64,000 nucleotides of DNA from positions 5,146,001 through 5,210,000 of the forward strand of contig JASGIS010000001.1 of the NCBI GenBank assembly GCA_047601745.1, in the 5' to 3' direction. This stretch comes from JAKPAM01 sp047601745. Lineage in GTDB: Bacteria > Pseudomonadota > Gammaproteobacteria > Burkholderiales > Burkholderiaceae_E. The stretch's first letter is position 1; every line of letters starts with the position of its first letter. Of this stretch, positions 17,417 to 25,564 are shown in pieces. Under the pieces are notes generated by a model. The model saw only the letters and a program-made list of their open reading frames with translations, was not told where the DNA came from and made no database searches. A program made the translations under genes and the position numbers.

Positions 17417-18316
17417 TTGGACATCGAAGATCTTCGGACATTCGTGGAAGTTGCAGACACCGGAGGGGTCTCGCCCGCCGCACGCCGGCTGGGCGTCTCG
17501 AAGTCGATCGTCAGTCGCCGGCTGGGCCGGCTCGAAGCAGAGCTTGGTGTCCAGCTCCTTGCCAGAACCACTCGGGGCTCCGCGCTCACGGAAGCCGGCG
17601 TTACGCTTCGGGACCATGCAGCCAGGGCCTGCGCCGAGATCGACCTGGCCAAGGAGACGATTCTGCCCGCCGGCGATCTTCGCGGACGGCTGCGAATCTC
17701 CGCGCCGATTACCTTCGGCCCGACCTATTTCGCACCCATGTTGGCGAAACTGGCGAAGCGACATCCGCGGCTCGACATCCACACCAGCTACAGCGAGCGA
17801 TTCGTCGACCTGATTGCCGAAGGTTTCGATTGCGCGATACGGGTCGGCTATCTCCAAGACTCCACCCTGATGGCCAGACGCGTCGGGTCTATCTACGGCA
17901 AGCTCGTTGCCAGTCCGGACTACATCGCGACGTACGGCGCTCCCGAAGCACCGGACGAGATCACTGCCCATGAAGCCTTGGTGGGAGGAGTGGATACCTG
18001 GTACTTCATGGATGGCACGACTACCGTCACCGTGCATCCACGTGGGCGTTTCAAGGCAGATGAGGCCAAGTCCCTCGCTTCGGCCGCGGCCGCGGGACTC
18101 GGCATCGCTTACCTGCCGGATGTAGCGACCAATGATTACATCGCCTCCGGTGCACTCATCCCCATCATGACGCGTTACCCACCACCCGTAGCGGGGATCT
18201 ATGTCGTTCGACCGCCTGGCCCTCGCCCCTCACCGAAAGTGCTGGCACTCACCGAACTGCTGATCGAGTGCTTCAAACAGGCGCCGGTGCCCTCGAAGGT
18301 GATCGACGAAACGTAG
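17417..18316 (+). CDS. LysR family transcriptional regulator
   Basis: A 299-residue LysR regulator. The TTG at 17417 (LDIEDLRTFVEVADTGG) is the best start: CAGGAG lies 7 bases upstream and it matches the family N-terminus; an in-frame ATG at 17345 would add 24 odd residues. The helix-turn-helix reads SPAARRLGVSKSIVSRRLGRLEAELGVQLL. The C-terminal substrate domain (ISAPITFGPTYFAPMLAKLAKRHP, FDCAIRVG) is of the CrgA/DmlR type. It is divergent from the LLM-remnant/pirin unit and convergent with the isochorismatase-type gene, both plausible targets. Confidence 0.93.
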   Translation: MDIEDLRTFVEVADTGGVSPAARRLGVSKSIVSRRLGRLEAELGVQLLARTTRGSALTEAGVTLRDHAARACAEIDLAKETILPAGDLRGRLRISAPITFGPTYFAPMLAKLAKRHPRLDIHTSYSERFVDLIAEGFDCAIRVGYLQDSTLMARRVGSIYGKLVASPDYIATYGAPEAPDEITAHEALVGGVDTWYFMDGTTTVTVHPRGRFKADEAKSLASAAAAGLGIAYLPDVATNDYIASGALIPIMTRYPPPVAGIYVVRPPGPRPSPKVLALTELLIECFKQAPVPSKVIDET

Positions 18317-18349
18317 GAGAACCGACGCGGTCGCTCTGATCCGCTCAAA

Positions 18350-19003
18350 TCAGCGTGCTGCGGCCGGTACCGGCGTGTTCAGAAGCTGCTGCTCCCAAAG
18401 ATACGCGATGCCGCTGCCGCTGAAGTGCTCGATGAGAATCTCGGTCAGCTCCTCGACATGCTCGGTGCGCGCCCAGTCGCGCTGCCATTCGCCGGCCAGC
18501 GCCATCACGGTCATCACGTTCGCGCCGGCCGCGATCATTCGCTGGATGGCGACTTCATGAGACTCCTTCGAAATCCCGCCCGACGCGTCGGTGATCACGG
18601 TCACGTCCCAGCCTTCGCCGGCGGCCTGGATGACGGGCATCGCGACGCAGACCTCGGTCCACAGACCGGCGATGATCAGTTGCTTGCGGCCCGTCTTCTT
18701 GACCGCATTCACCACTTTCTCGTCCTGCCAGGTGTTCACCCAGGTGCGATCGATGACTTCCTGGTCCGGAAACACGTCGGTGATCTGCTTGAAGAGAAGC
18801 CCACCGCGCGCCGCGATCACGCTGGTGAGAATGGTCGGAACATCGAAGGCTTTTGCCAGCTTCGCCAGCGCGGCCGTGTAGTTGACCACCGCTTGCGGAT
18901 CATGGCTGTTGAGATTCGCGAGCTGGTACGGCTGGTGGTCGATCAGCACGAGTACCGAGTCTTCGGGACGAAGGAGCGAATCGAGGCCATTGCGGAAAGT
19001 CAT
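18350..19003 (-). CDS. isochorismatase-family cysteine hydrolase (YcaC-like)
   Basis: A 217-residue alpha/beta hydrolase. The ATG at 19003 (MTFRNGLDSLLRPEDS) is the usual YcaC start. VLVLIDHQPYQLANL contains the catalytic Asp, the Lys lies in the central FDVPTILTSV-to-LLFKQITDVF region, and GLWTEVCVAMPVIQA contains the catalytic Cys before a helix. GISKESHEVAIQRMIAAGA is typical of YcaC-type enzymes. The substrate is unknown; members hydrolyse amides. Its neighbours pirin, LysR and LLM oxidoreductase recur together in proteobacteria. Confidence 0.92.
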   Translation of the reverse strand: MTFRNGLDSLLRPEDSVLVLIDHQPYQLANLNSHDPQAVVNYTAALAKLAKAFDVPTILTSVIAARGGLLFKQITDVFPDQEVIDRTWVNTWQDEKVVNAVKKTGRKQLIIAGLWTEVCVAMPVIQAAGEGWDVTVITDASGGISKESHEVAIQRMIAAGANVMTVMALAGEWQRDWARTEHVEELTEILIEHFSGSGIAYLWEQQLLNTPVPAAAR

Positions 19004-19466
19004 GGATACATCCTTTTCTGTCGTCATGGGTGAGGTGGGTATGCAGGCGTGCGTCACCGCTGCATCGCCTCCGAGGCAGACTTTGTCACCTCCGTCAGGG
19101 ATTCGGTAGTGCCTTTTCGCGTCGAACTATGTCGCGGAAACTGGAACGACGGGAAATCCCCTCACGAGCGGCGCTGGACCCACGGCCATTCCCCGCGGTA
19201 GCCGTTCCGCTTCTTGCGACACAGCTTGATCGTTCCCGAGGCTAGTCCCGCGCACATCTGCGGCGATATCGTCGATGCTTCAGATATCCGGCGAAACGTC
19301 ATGGAACGTACCCTGTCCCTTAGAGGCAATGCGCTTTGGCGACGCCCCCCTACCCGGCCACCGTCGAAGAAGCTCTCGGACGACTCGCCGCCGGGCTTGA
19401 CGACCGGCGCCGACTTTTCTGGCCGGCGCCGATCGTCGAATCATCCGCGCCCCGACAGGCAACGTG
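19004..19466. other. intergenic region before the antiporter gene
   Basis: 463 bases between divergent genes. Several short frames are open but none looks like protein. No clear operator, terminator or RNA gene was seen; it must hold the promoters of both flanking genes. Confidence 0.4.
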
Positions 19467-21254
19467 ATGGCTGAAGCGAGCCTGGGGCAGACGATCGGAC
19501 CCGCGGTCGTCCTGATGGGAGCGGCCGTCATCGCAGTGCCGCTGTTCCGGCGACTCGGCCTCGGATCGGTGCTGGGTTATTTCGCCGCCGGCGTGCTGGT
19601 GGGCCCTTCGGTGTTCGGACTGTTCACCGATGCCCGATCCATCCTGCACTTCTCCGAGCTTGGCGTGGTGATGTTCCTGTTCGTGATCGGGCTGGAACTG
19701 CGCCCGCACAAACTGCGGGCGATGCGTGGACAGATCTTCGGACTGGGCCTGATTCAAGTCGCCGCCGCGACCGGCGCTCTTGCGTTGGCCGGCATGGCGC
19801 TCTTCGACCTTTCTGTTCCCGTTGCCTTCATCGCCGGCGCGGGCTTCGTCCTATCCTCGACCGCGGTCATCATGTCGGCGCTGCAGGACCGCGGCGAGAT
19901 TTCGAGCACGGAGGGACAGAAGTCGATCGCGATCCTGCTGTTCGAGGACCTGATGATCGTGCCCCTTCTGGCTGTGGTCTCCTTCCTGTCGCCGCTGCCG
20001 CACGGGCAATCCGGGTGGAGCGGCATCCTGCCGGCGCTCGCCGCACTGCTGACGCTGCTGGCGGTGTCGCGCTGGGGCCTGAACCCGTTCTTCGCCCTGC
20101 TGGCGCAAACGCGGACGCGCGAGGTAATGACGGCCGGCGCGCTGCTGGTGGTGCTTGGCGCCGCGTTGCTGATGGACGTGGCCGGGCTGTCGATGGCGAT
20201 GGGCGCGTTCCTCGCCGGAGTGATGCTGTCCAACTCGAGCTACAGGCACCAGATCGAGAGCGATATCGAACCCTTTCGCGGCCTGCTGATGGGACTGTTC
20301 TTCCTGGCCGTCGGCATGTCGCTCGACCTGTCGGTGGTCGCGGCTGCGTGGCCGCTTCTGCTTCGCATGCTGATCGCATTCATGCTCGCCAAAGGCCTCG
20401 TGGTCTATGCGATCGCGCGCCTGTTCGGCGGATCCAACCGCCAGGCGCTGCACCGCATGTCCATGTTCCTGCAGGGAGGGGAATTCGCCTTCGTGCTCTA
20501 CGCCGCGGCGACCTCGGGCGGCGTGATCGATGCGCGGCAGAACGCGCTGTTCGCCACCGTCGTGATCCTGTCCATGGCCATGACCCCGCTGCTCATGATC
20601 ATGGCCGACCGACTGCTGCGTGCCGAGTCCTCGATGGACGGCGTCGATGCGGCCCGCGATCTGAAGGGGCGGATACTCATCATCGGCTTCGGTCGCTTCG
20701 GTCAGATCGCCTCGCAGCTCCTGCTGTCCAGAGGCGTCGACCTCTCCGTCATCGACAAGGAACCCGCACGGATCCGCGACGCGGGACGATACGGGTTCAA
20801 GGTCTTCTTCGGCGACGGTACCCGGCTCGACACGCTGCACCACTCCGGCGCGGGCCAAGCCGATGCGATCATGGTCTGCATCGACGAACCCAAGGCCGCG
20901 ATGCGGGTCGTGGAACTGGCGCAGCACGAGTTCCCGCAGGCCAGGCTGCTGGTTCGCAGCTACGACCGCGGACATGCGGTGGAACTGATCCGCGCGGGCG
21001 TCGACTATCAGATTCGCGAGACGGTCGAATCCGCTTACCGGATGGGAGCCGAAGGTCTGCGGGTGCTGGGCCATGCCGAGCTCGACATCGAGGCGGCAAC
21101 CGAGGACATCCGCCGGCGCGATGTCGAGCGCCTGTCTGAACAGGTGCAGGGAGACGCCATGTCGGGCCGGGACCGGCTGCACCTGCGCCCCGTCCCGGAG
21201 CCGCTGACCGGTCCGTCGGCATCCAGGCAAGCCTCACCAAGGCAGCCGACATAA
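19467..21254 (+). CDS. monovalent cation:proton antiporter-2 (KefB/KefC-like)
   Basis: A 595-residue CPA2 transporter. The N-terminal 380 residues carry about 12 membrane helices, starting GPAVVLMGAAVIAVPLFRRLGLG and including FIAGAGFVLSSTAVIMSALQ. The C-terminal cytosolic RCK/TrkA-N domain reads ILIIGFGRFGQIASQLLL then VIDKEPARI, the NAD-binding GxGxxG plus acidic residue. Such proteins exchange K+ or Na+ for protons and in Kef systems are gated by glutathione adducts; no ancillary kefF/kefG gene is adjacent. ATG 19467 is preferred to the GTG one codon earlier. Confidence 0.93.
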   Translation: MAEASLGQTIGPAVVLMGAAVIAVPLFRRLGLGSVLGYFAAGVLVGPSVFGLFTDARSILHFSELGVVMFLFVIGLELRPHKLRAMRGQIFGLGLIQVAAATGALALAGMALFDLSVPVAFIAGAGFVLSSTAVIMSALQDRGEISSTEGQKSIAILLFEDLMIVPLLAVVSFLSPLPHGQSGWSGILPALAALLTLLAVSRWGLNPFFALLAQTRTREVMTAGALLVVLGAALLMDVAGLSMAMGAFLAGVMLSNSSYRHQIESDIEPFRGLLMGLFFLAVGMSLDLSVVAAAWPLLLRMLIAFMLAKGLVVYAIARLFGGSNRQALHRMSMFLQGGEFAFVLYAAATSGGVIDARQNALFATVVILSMAMTPLLMIMADRLLRAESSMDGVDAARDLKGRILIIGFGRFGQIASQLLLSRGVDLSVIDKEPARIRDAGRYGFKVFFGDGTRLDTLHHSGAGQADAIMVCIDEPKAAMRVVELAQHEFPQARLLVRSYDRGHAVELIRAGVDYQIRETVESAYRMGAEGLRVLGHAELDIEAATEDIRRRDVERLSEQVQGDAMSGRDRLHLRPVPEPLTGPSASRQASPRQPT

Positions 21255-21325
21255 GTGCTCGGCGGATTGCCGAGCCCGTCAGGACTTTCGTGTTTGACGC
21301 GCAAATCGACCTGGGCACGCCTACA

Positions 21326-21480
21326 TCACCCGACCTCTCCGGGGCTCGTGAACGCGTCATCGGGGACGTACGCGAGCAGGTCGCCGGGCTGGCAATCGAA
21401 ATGTCGGCAGATCGCCTCCAACGCGATGATCTGGATGCGCACGACAGCGGACCGGCCGTGTTTCCTGGCCGGGACGCTCA
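21326..21480 (-). pseudogene. C-terminal remnant of an XRE-family regulator
   Basis: The reverse strand encodes VRIQIIALEAICRHFDCQPGDLLAYVPDD before a stop at 21326, which is the C-terminal half of the small YozG/Cro-CI-type HTH proteins (typically 70-75 residues). The preceding residues KHGRSAV fit the loop before that helix, but the N-terminal helix-turn-helix and start codon are missing. It is cut near the start of the winged-helix gene, on the opposite strand. Confidence 0.65.
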
Positions 21481-21529
21481 GCAGTTGCAACCCGAGCGAC
21501 GTTTCCTCTCTCTATGCTTCAATGTCCGC

Positions 21530-22627
21530 ATGCCACCGGAACCGAGCCTCGAAGACCTGCGCCGCTACGCGGTCGCGCGCACGCTGTTCACGCCGACCAC
21601 GCTGCCGGCCGCGATCCAGCGCCTGGGCTTCGTGCAGGCGGACCCGATCCGCGCCCCGGCGCGGGCGCAGGACCTGACGCTGCGCCACCGCGTCAAGGAC
21701 TACCGCGCCGGCGAGCTGGAACGCCGCTACGGGCGCCTGAAGATCGACGAGGACTGCCTGGTCAACTACGGCTTCCTGCCCAGCGAGCACCTGGCACTGA
21801 TGCATCCGCGCCAGGCAAAGAGAACCTGGGATGCCGAGACACAGCGCAAGGCCGCCGACGTGCTGGCCTTCGTGCGTGAGCGCGGCGCGGTCCATCCGCG
21901 CGAGGTCGAACAGCACTTCGCGCATGGACGCGTGAAGAACTACTGGGGCGGTTCGAGCAACGCCAGCACGCAGTTGCTCGACGGCATGCACTACCGCGGC
22001 CTGCTGCGGGTCAAGCGGCGCGACAGCGGCACACGCGTCTACGAAGCGGCAGCACACCCGCCCGTGGACGACAGTTCCGCCGGAAGTGCCCGGCGCGCAG
22101 CCGCCTTGATCGACCTGGTGGTGCGCAAGTACGCGCCCCTGCCGGCCGCCAGCCTGACCTACCTGGTACGGCTGCTCGGCTACGGCGCGCCGCATCTGAC
22201 GGCGCAGACCCGGACAGCGCTGCGGCTGGCACACGAGCACCTGGGCAGTTGCCGCATCGACGGAACCACCTGGTACTGGCCCGCCGACGAAAACCCGCGC
22301 GCACGTCGCTACGCCGTCGATGACCGGCTGCGCCTGCTCGCCCCCTTCGATCCGGTGGTCTGGGACCGCCGCCGCTTCACGCTGCTCTGGGACTGGACGT
22401 ACAAGTTCGAAGCCTACACACCGCCGGCGCAACGCCGGTTCGGCTACTACGCGCTGCCGATGCTCTGGCGCGACCGGGTGATCGGCTGGGCCAACGTATC
22501 GGCGAGCGAAGGCAGCCTGGCACCCGCATTCGGCTACGCGACCGGCACGATGCCGAAGGACGCAACCTTCCGCAACGCGCTGAACGAAGAACTACAGCGC
22601 ATGGGGCAGTTTCTTTCCCCACGCTGA
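21530..22627 (+). CDS. winged-helix DNA glycosylase, YcaQ/AlkX-like (HTH_42)
   Basis: A 365-residue protein of the HTH_42 (YcaQ/AlkZ) family: tandem winged helices that excise alkylated or cross-linked bases. The ATG at 21530 (MPPEPSLEDLRRYAVART) matches the family start; a longer frame upstream is not conserved. The catalytic loop reads RLGFVQADPIRAPARAQ, with QAD at residues 36-38. A Gln-x-Asp motif is typical of the AlkX/E. coli YcaQ subgroup that unhooks interstrand crosslinks, unlike Gln-x-Gln of AlkZ. HYRGLLRVKRR and WERRRFTLLWDW-like segments (here VVWDRRRFTLLWDW) match the later domains. It is a single-gene unit. Confidence 0.85.
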   Translation: MPPEPSLEDLRRYAVARTLFTPTTLPAAIQRLGFVQADPIRAPARAQDLTLRHRVKDYRAGELERRYGRLKIDEDCLVNYGFLPSEHLALMHPRQAKRTWDAETQRKAADVLAFVRERGAVHPREVEQHFAHGRVKNYWGGSSNASTQLLDGMHYRGLLRVKRRDSGTRVYEAAAHPPVDDSSAGSARRAAALIDLVVRKYAPLPAASLTYLVRLLGYGAPHLTAQTRTALRLAHEHLGSCRIDGTTWYWPADENPRARRYAVDDRLRLLAPFDPVVWDRRRFTLLWDWTYKFEAYTPPAQRRFGYYALPMLWRDRVIGWANVSASEGSLAPAFGYATGTMPKDATFRNALNEELQRMGQFLSPR

Positions 22628-22764
22628 TATACCCGGCAGGTCGATCATGCTGGACAGCAGCACTGGCCGTGACAGTCCGGAAAGCGGAAGGACCGGGTGC
22701 CACAGGATGCTCCAGAAGCACGCTCGGCACCGTGCTCCTCTCCCTTCTTTCGGAAACAAACAAC

Positions 22765-23571
22765 ATGTGCAATCGCGTCCTCCAGGTCGCTGCGGTAGCA
22801 GTGGCCTTCCTTTTTTCAGCGCCTTTCGCGACCGCGCACCAGCTGTGCACGCTGATCGCCGATGCCGATTCCGGCAAGGTGCTTCTGCAGCGCGGCTCCG
22901 CCTGCTCCGGGCGCGTGACGCCTGCCTCGACTTTCAAGCTCGCCATCAGCCTCATGGGCTACGACGCAGGCGTGCTGAAGGATGCTGCACAGCCTGCCTT
23001 GTCGTATCAAACGGGATATCCGGATTGGGGGGGTGATGCCTGGCGGCGCGACATCACGCCGACCACATGGATCAGGGACTCCGTCTTCTGGTACTCGCAG
23101 CAGGTCGTGAAACGCGTGGGGCAGGAGCGCTTCGCGCAGTATGTGAAGGCCTTTCAATACGGCAATGCCGATGTCTCTGCCGTGCCGGTCGATGATCCTG
23201 GACAGAACGGCGTCTGGGTTGTGAGTTCACTGCGCATCTCCCCCGAGGAACAGCTTGCGTTCATGCGCAAGATCGTGCGCCGCCAGTTGCCGGTGAGTGC
23301 GCATGCCTTCGACATGACCGCCCTCATCGCGAACTACGGTGCACCGGTCGACGGCTGGGCCGTGCATGGCAAGACGGGCACCGGCTCGCCGGGCTGCGAC
23401 AACCGCTATGACGCAAGCCGCGCTTATGGCTGGTACGTGGGCTGGGCGACCAAGGGCGCGCGAAGGCTGGCATTTGCGCACCTGATCCAGGACGAGCAGG
23501 CCCTCAAGCCCAACGCGGGCCTGCGTGCGCGCGACGAGCTGCTTCGGCTCCTGCCAGCCATCGACCATTGA
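22765..23571 (+). CDS. class D (OXA-type) beta-lactamase
   Basis: A 268-residue periplasmic serine beta-lactamase. The ATG at 22765 gives a signal peptide (MCNRVLQVAAVAVAFLFSAP, cleavage near TAH). Active-site motifs are all present: STFK (Ser nucleophile and the Lys that is carboxylated), WYSQQVV after a Ser-Val-Phe at the SxV position, QYGN, and HGKTGTG. SSLRISPEEQ is typical of the class. The Phe at the third position of SxV is unusual, as this is normally Val. Chromosomal OXA genes are common in Burkholderiales; spectrum cannot be told from sequence. The deacetylase gene starts 13 bases after its stop. Confidence 0.93.
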   Translation: MCNRVLQVAAVAVAFLFSAPFATAHQLCTLIADADSGKVLLQRGSACSGRVTPASTFKLAISLMGYDAGVLKDAAQPALSYQTGYPDWGGDAWRRDITPTTWIRDSVFWYSQQVVKRVGQERFAQYVKAFQYGNADVSAVPVDDPGQNGVWVVSSLRISPEEQLAFMRKIVRRQLPVSAHAFDMTALIANYGAPVDGWAVHGKTGTGSPGCDNRYDASRAYGWYVGWATKGARRLAFAHLIQDEQALKPNAGLRARDELLRLLPAIDH

Positions 23572-23584
23572 GACGGGCATCGCG

Positions 23585-24511
23585 ATGACTGCATTGCGCC
23601 GCGCGCTTGCCGCGCTTCTCATCCTTCTCGGATCGTCCTGCGTCCTGGCCCAGACCGTGGCGCTGACGTTCGACGACGGGCTCGATCCCCTGAAGGAGCC
23701 CGCGGCCCCGTCGTGGAACCGGCAGATCCTGGAGACGCTCCGCGATGCAGGCGTGACGTCCATGGTGTTTCCCACACTCGTGCGCATCGGCCGGGCGCAG
23801 GGACTGGACCTCATCCGGGACTGGGCGCGCGCGGGCCACGCGGTCGGCAACCACACGTCCCGGCACCGCAGCCTGGGATCGCCCCAAGTGCCGCTCGCGG
23901 ATTTCATCGGCGATGTCGAGGAGGCCGACGCGGTGCTGAGCCGGCTCCCTGGCTGGACGAAGATGCTGCGCTTTCCGTATCTCAAGGAAGGCAACACGAC
24001 CGCCAAGCGGGACGGCATGCGCCTCTGGATGCAGGCCGCAGGCTACAGGGCAGCACCGGTTTCGATCGACGCGAGCGACTGGTACTACAACCAGGTCTAT
24101 GCGGCCTGGCTGGACGAAGGAAATGCCGACAAGGCCGATCGTGTGAAGGCAGCGTACATCGAGCATCTGCTGGACCGTGCCGCCTACTACGATGGTCTGG
24201 CCCGGCAGGTCCTCGGCCGCAGCCCTGCCCATGTGATGCTGCTGCACACGAGCAGGATCAACGCCGCCGCGCTTGGGGAGTTGATCGCGGCTTTCCGGGT
24301 GCGAGGGTGGGCTTTCATCGCCGCCAAAGCAGCCTTCGAGGATCCGATCTACACCGTACAGATCGATACCTTGCCGGCGGGTGAAAGCGTCGTCTGGGCC
24401 AGCGCCAAGGCTGCGCAGGTTCCAGGGCTGCGCTATCCGGCCGAGGACTCGGTCTATGAGGAGCCCAAGCTGCGCGCGCTGGAACTGGTGCCGCCGCGCA
24501 TGCTGCAGTAG
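23585..24511 (+). CDS. polysaccharide deacetylase family protein
   Basis: A 308-residue exported NodB-like carbohydrate esterase. The ATG at 23585 gives a signal peptide (MTALRRALAALLILLGSSCV, then LAQ). VALTFDDGLDP carries the first Asp-Asp pair of the metal site, and GHAVGNHTSRHRSLG the two His ligands. LRFPYLKEGN gives the catalytic Arg/Pro region and HVMLLHTSRIN the last His. It probably removes acetyl groups from peptidoglycan or an exopolysaccharide. It directly follows the OXA gene and almost certainly shares its transcript; joint action on the cell wall is an inference. Confidence 0.92.
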   Translation: MTALRRALAALLILLGSSCVLAQTVALTFDDGLDPLKEPAAPSWNRQILETLRDAGVTSMVFPTLVRIGRAQGLDLIRDWARAGHAVGNHTSRHRSLGSPQVPLADFIGDVEEADAVLSRLPGWTKMLRFPYLKEGNTTAKRDGMRLWMQAAGYRAAPVSIDASDWYYNQVYAAWLDEGNADKADRVKAAYIEHLLDRAAYYDGLARQVLGRSPAHVMLLHTSRINAAALGELIAAFRVRGWAFIAAKAAFEDPIYTVQIDTLPAGESVVWASAKAAQVPGLRYPAEDSVYEEPKLRALELVPPRMLQ

Positions 24512-24565
24512 TGCACGGGCAAGGTGTGTGACGATGACATGGTTTTGTTAGCTGCTCTTAGTCGT

Positions 24566-24890
24566 AGCTTTGGGCCTGCTGCGCGAAAGCCGGGCGGCAC
24601 GGGCCGAGCGGCTCGACGTGCCCGGCGCCATCCTGCTGGCGACGGGCCTGCTGGCGCTGGTGGTTCCGCTGATCGAAGGCCGCGAGCGCGGCTGGCCGGG
24701 GTGGTGCCTGACGCTGCTGGCCGCGAGCCTGCCGCTGCTGTGGGCGTTCTGGAACCACGAGAAACGCACATCGCGCAGCGCATGGGCGCGCGCACGGCGG
24801 CTTTCGGCATGGGGCTGGAGGTGCTGGGCATGCTGATGGCGGCAGCGCTCGCGGTCGCGGGGTGGCCGCAGTGGATGTGGATCTTTCCTA
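24566..24890 (+). pseudogene. fragment of a DHA2-type MFS exporter
   Basis: Plus-strand remnants of a 14-helix EmrB/QacA-type exporter: ERLDVPGAILLATGLLALVV then LIEGRERGWPGWCLTLLAAS, typical of helices 6-7 and their loop. The frame then changes, and HIAQRMGARTAAFGMGLEVL plus a hydrophobic AAALAVAGWPQWMWIF follow in another frame. Both ends and the middle are missing. It lies between the deacetylase and the end of maiA. Confidence 0.75.
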
Positions 24891-24896
24891 AGGGAG

Positions 24897-25544
24897 TTAT
24901 TCGGCGTCAGGCTGCGCCTCGGGCGCGGCCGACTGGAACGTCTCCAGCCGTCGGCACTGTTCTGCAATCCGCTGTATCGTGGGATATGGCGCCAGCGATA
25001 CTTGAAAGCGCTCGGCATTGAAGACCTGTGGCACCAGGCAGCAGTCGGCCAGCGTGGGAATGTCGCCGTGGCAAAAGCGTCCGGTGTCTCGGGCATCGGC
25101 CAGCATGCGCTCCAGCGCGGCAAAGCCGGTCTCCACCCAGTGCCGATACCAGGCGTTGCGGCCTTCATCATCAATCTCGAACCGGTGCTCCAGGTAGCGC
25201 AGCACCCGCAGGTTATCGAGCGGATGGATTTCGCAGGCAATGGTTTGAGCCAATGCGCGCACGCGTGCCCGACCCAGTGGATCGGCCGGAAGCAGCGGGC
25301 GGTGTGGGTGGCACTCTTCCAGGTATTCGATGATGGCCATCGACTGCACTAGCGCCGCATCGCCATCAAGCAGGACGGGCACCAGTTCATTGGGATTGAG
25401 TGCCGCAAAGTCCGCCGCATGTTGCTGTCCTCCGCCCTTCACCAGATGCACAGGCACTGCTTCCCAGGCCAGGCCCTTGAGGTTGAGCGCGATGCGCACG
25501 CGATAGGAAGCCGAACTGCGAAAGTAGGTATATAGCTTGAGCAC
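24897..25544 (-). CDS. maiA: maleylacetoacetate isomerase (zeta-class GST)
   Basis: A 215-residue glutathione transferase of the zeta class, converting maleylacetoacetate to fumarylacetoacetate in the homogentisate pathway. MLKLYTYFRSSASYRVRIALNLKG carries the zeta signature SSxSxRVRIAL, with the catalytic Ser region. NPNELVPVLLDGDAALVQSMAIIEYLEE is the glutathione site. DIPTLADCCLVPQVFNAERF is the conserved C-terminal helix. The start is taken as the GTG at 25544. It is the last gene of the operon, 20 bases after fahA. Confidence 0.93.
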   Translation of the reverse strand: MLKLYTYFRSSASYRVRIALNLKGLAWEAVPVHLVKGGGQQHAADFAALNPNELVPVLLDGDAALVQSMAIIEYLEECHPHRPLLPADPLGRARVRALAQTIACEIHPLDNLRVLRYLEHRFEIDDEGRNAWYRHWVETGFAALERMLADARDTGRFCHGDIPTLADCCLVPQVFNAERFQVSLAPYPTIQRIAEQCRRLETFQSAAPEAQPDAE

Positions 25545-25564
25545 GATTCGGGGTCCGCCCACGC

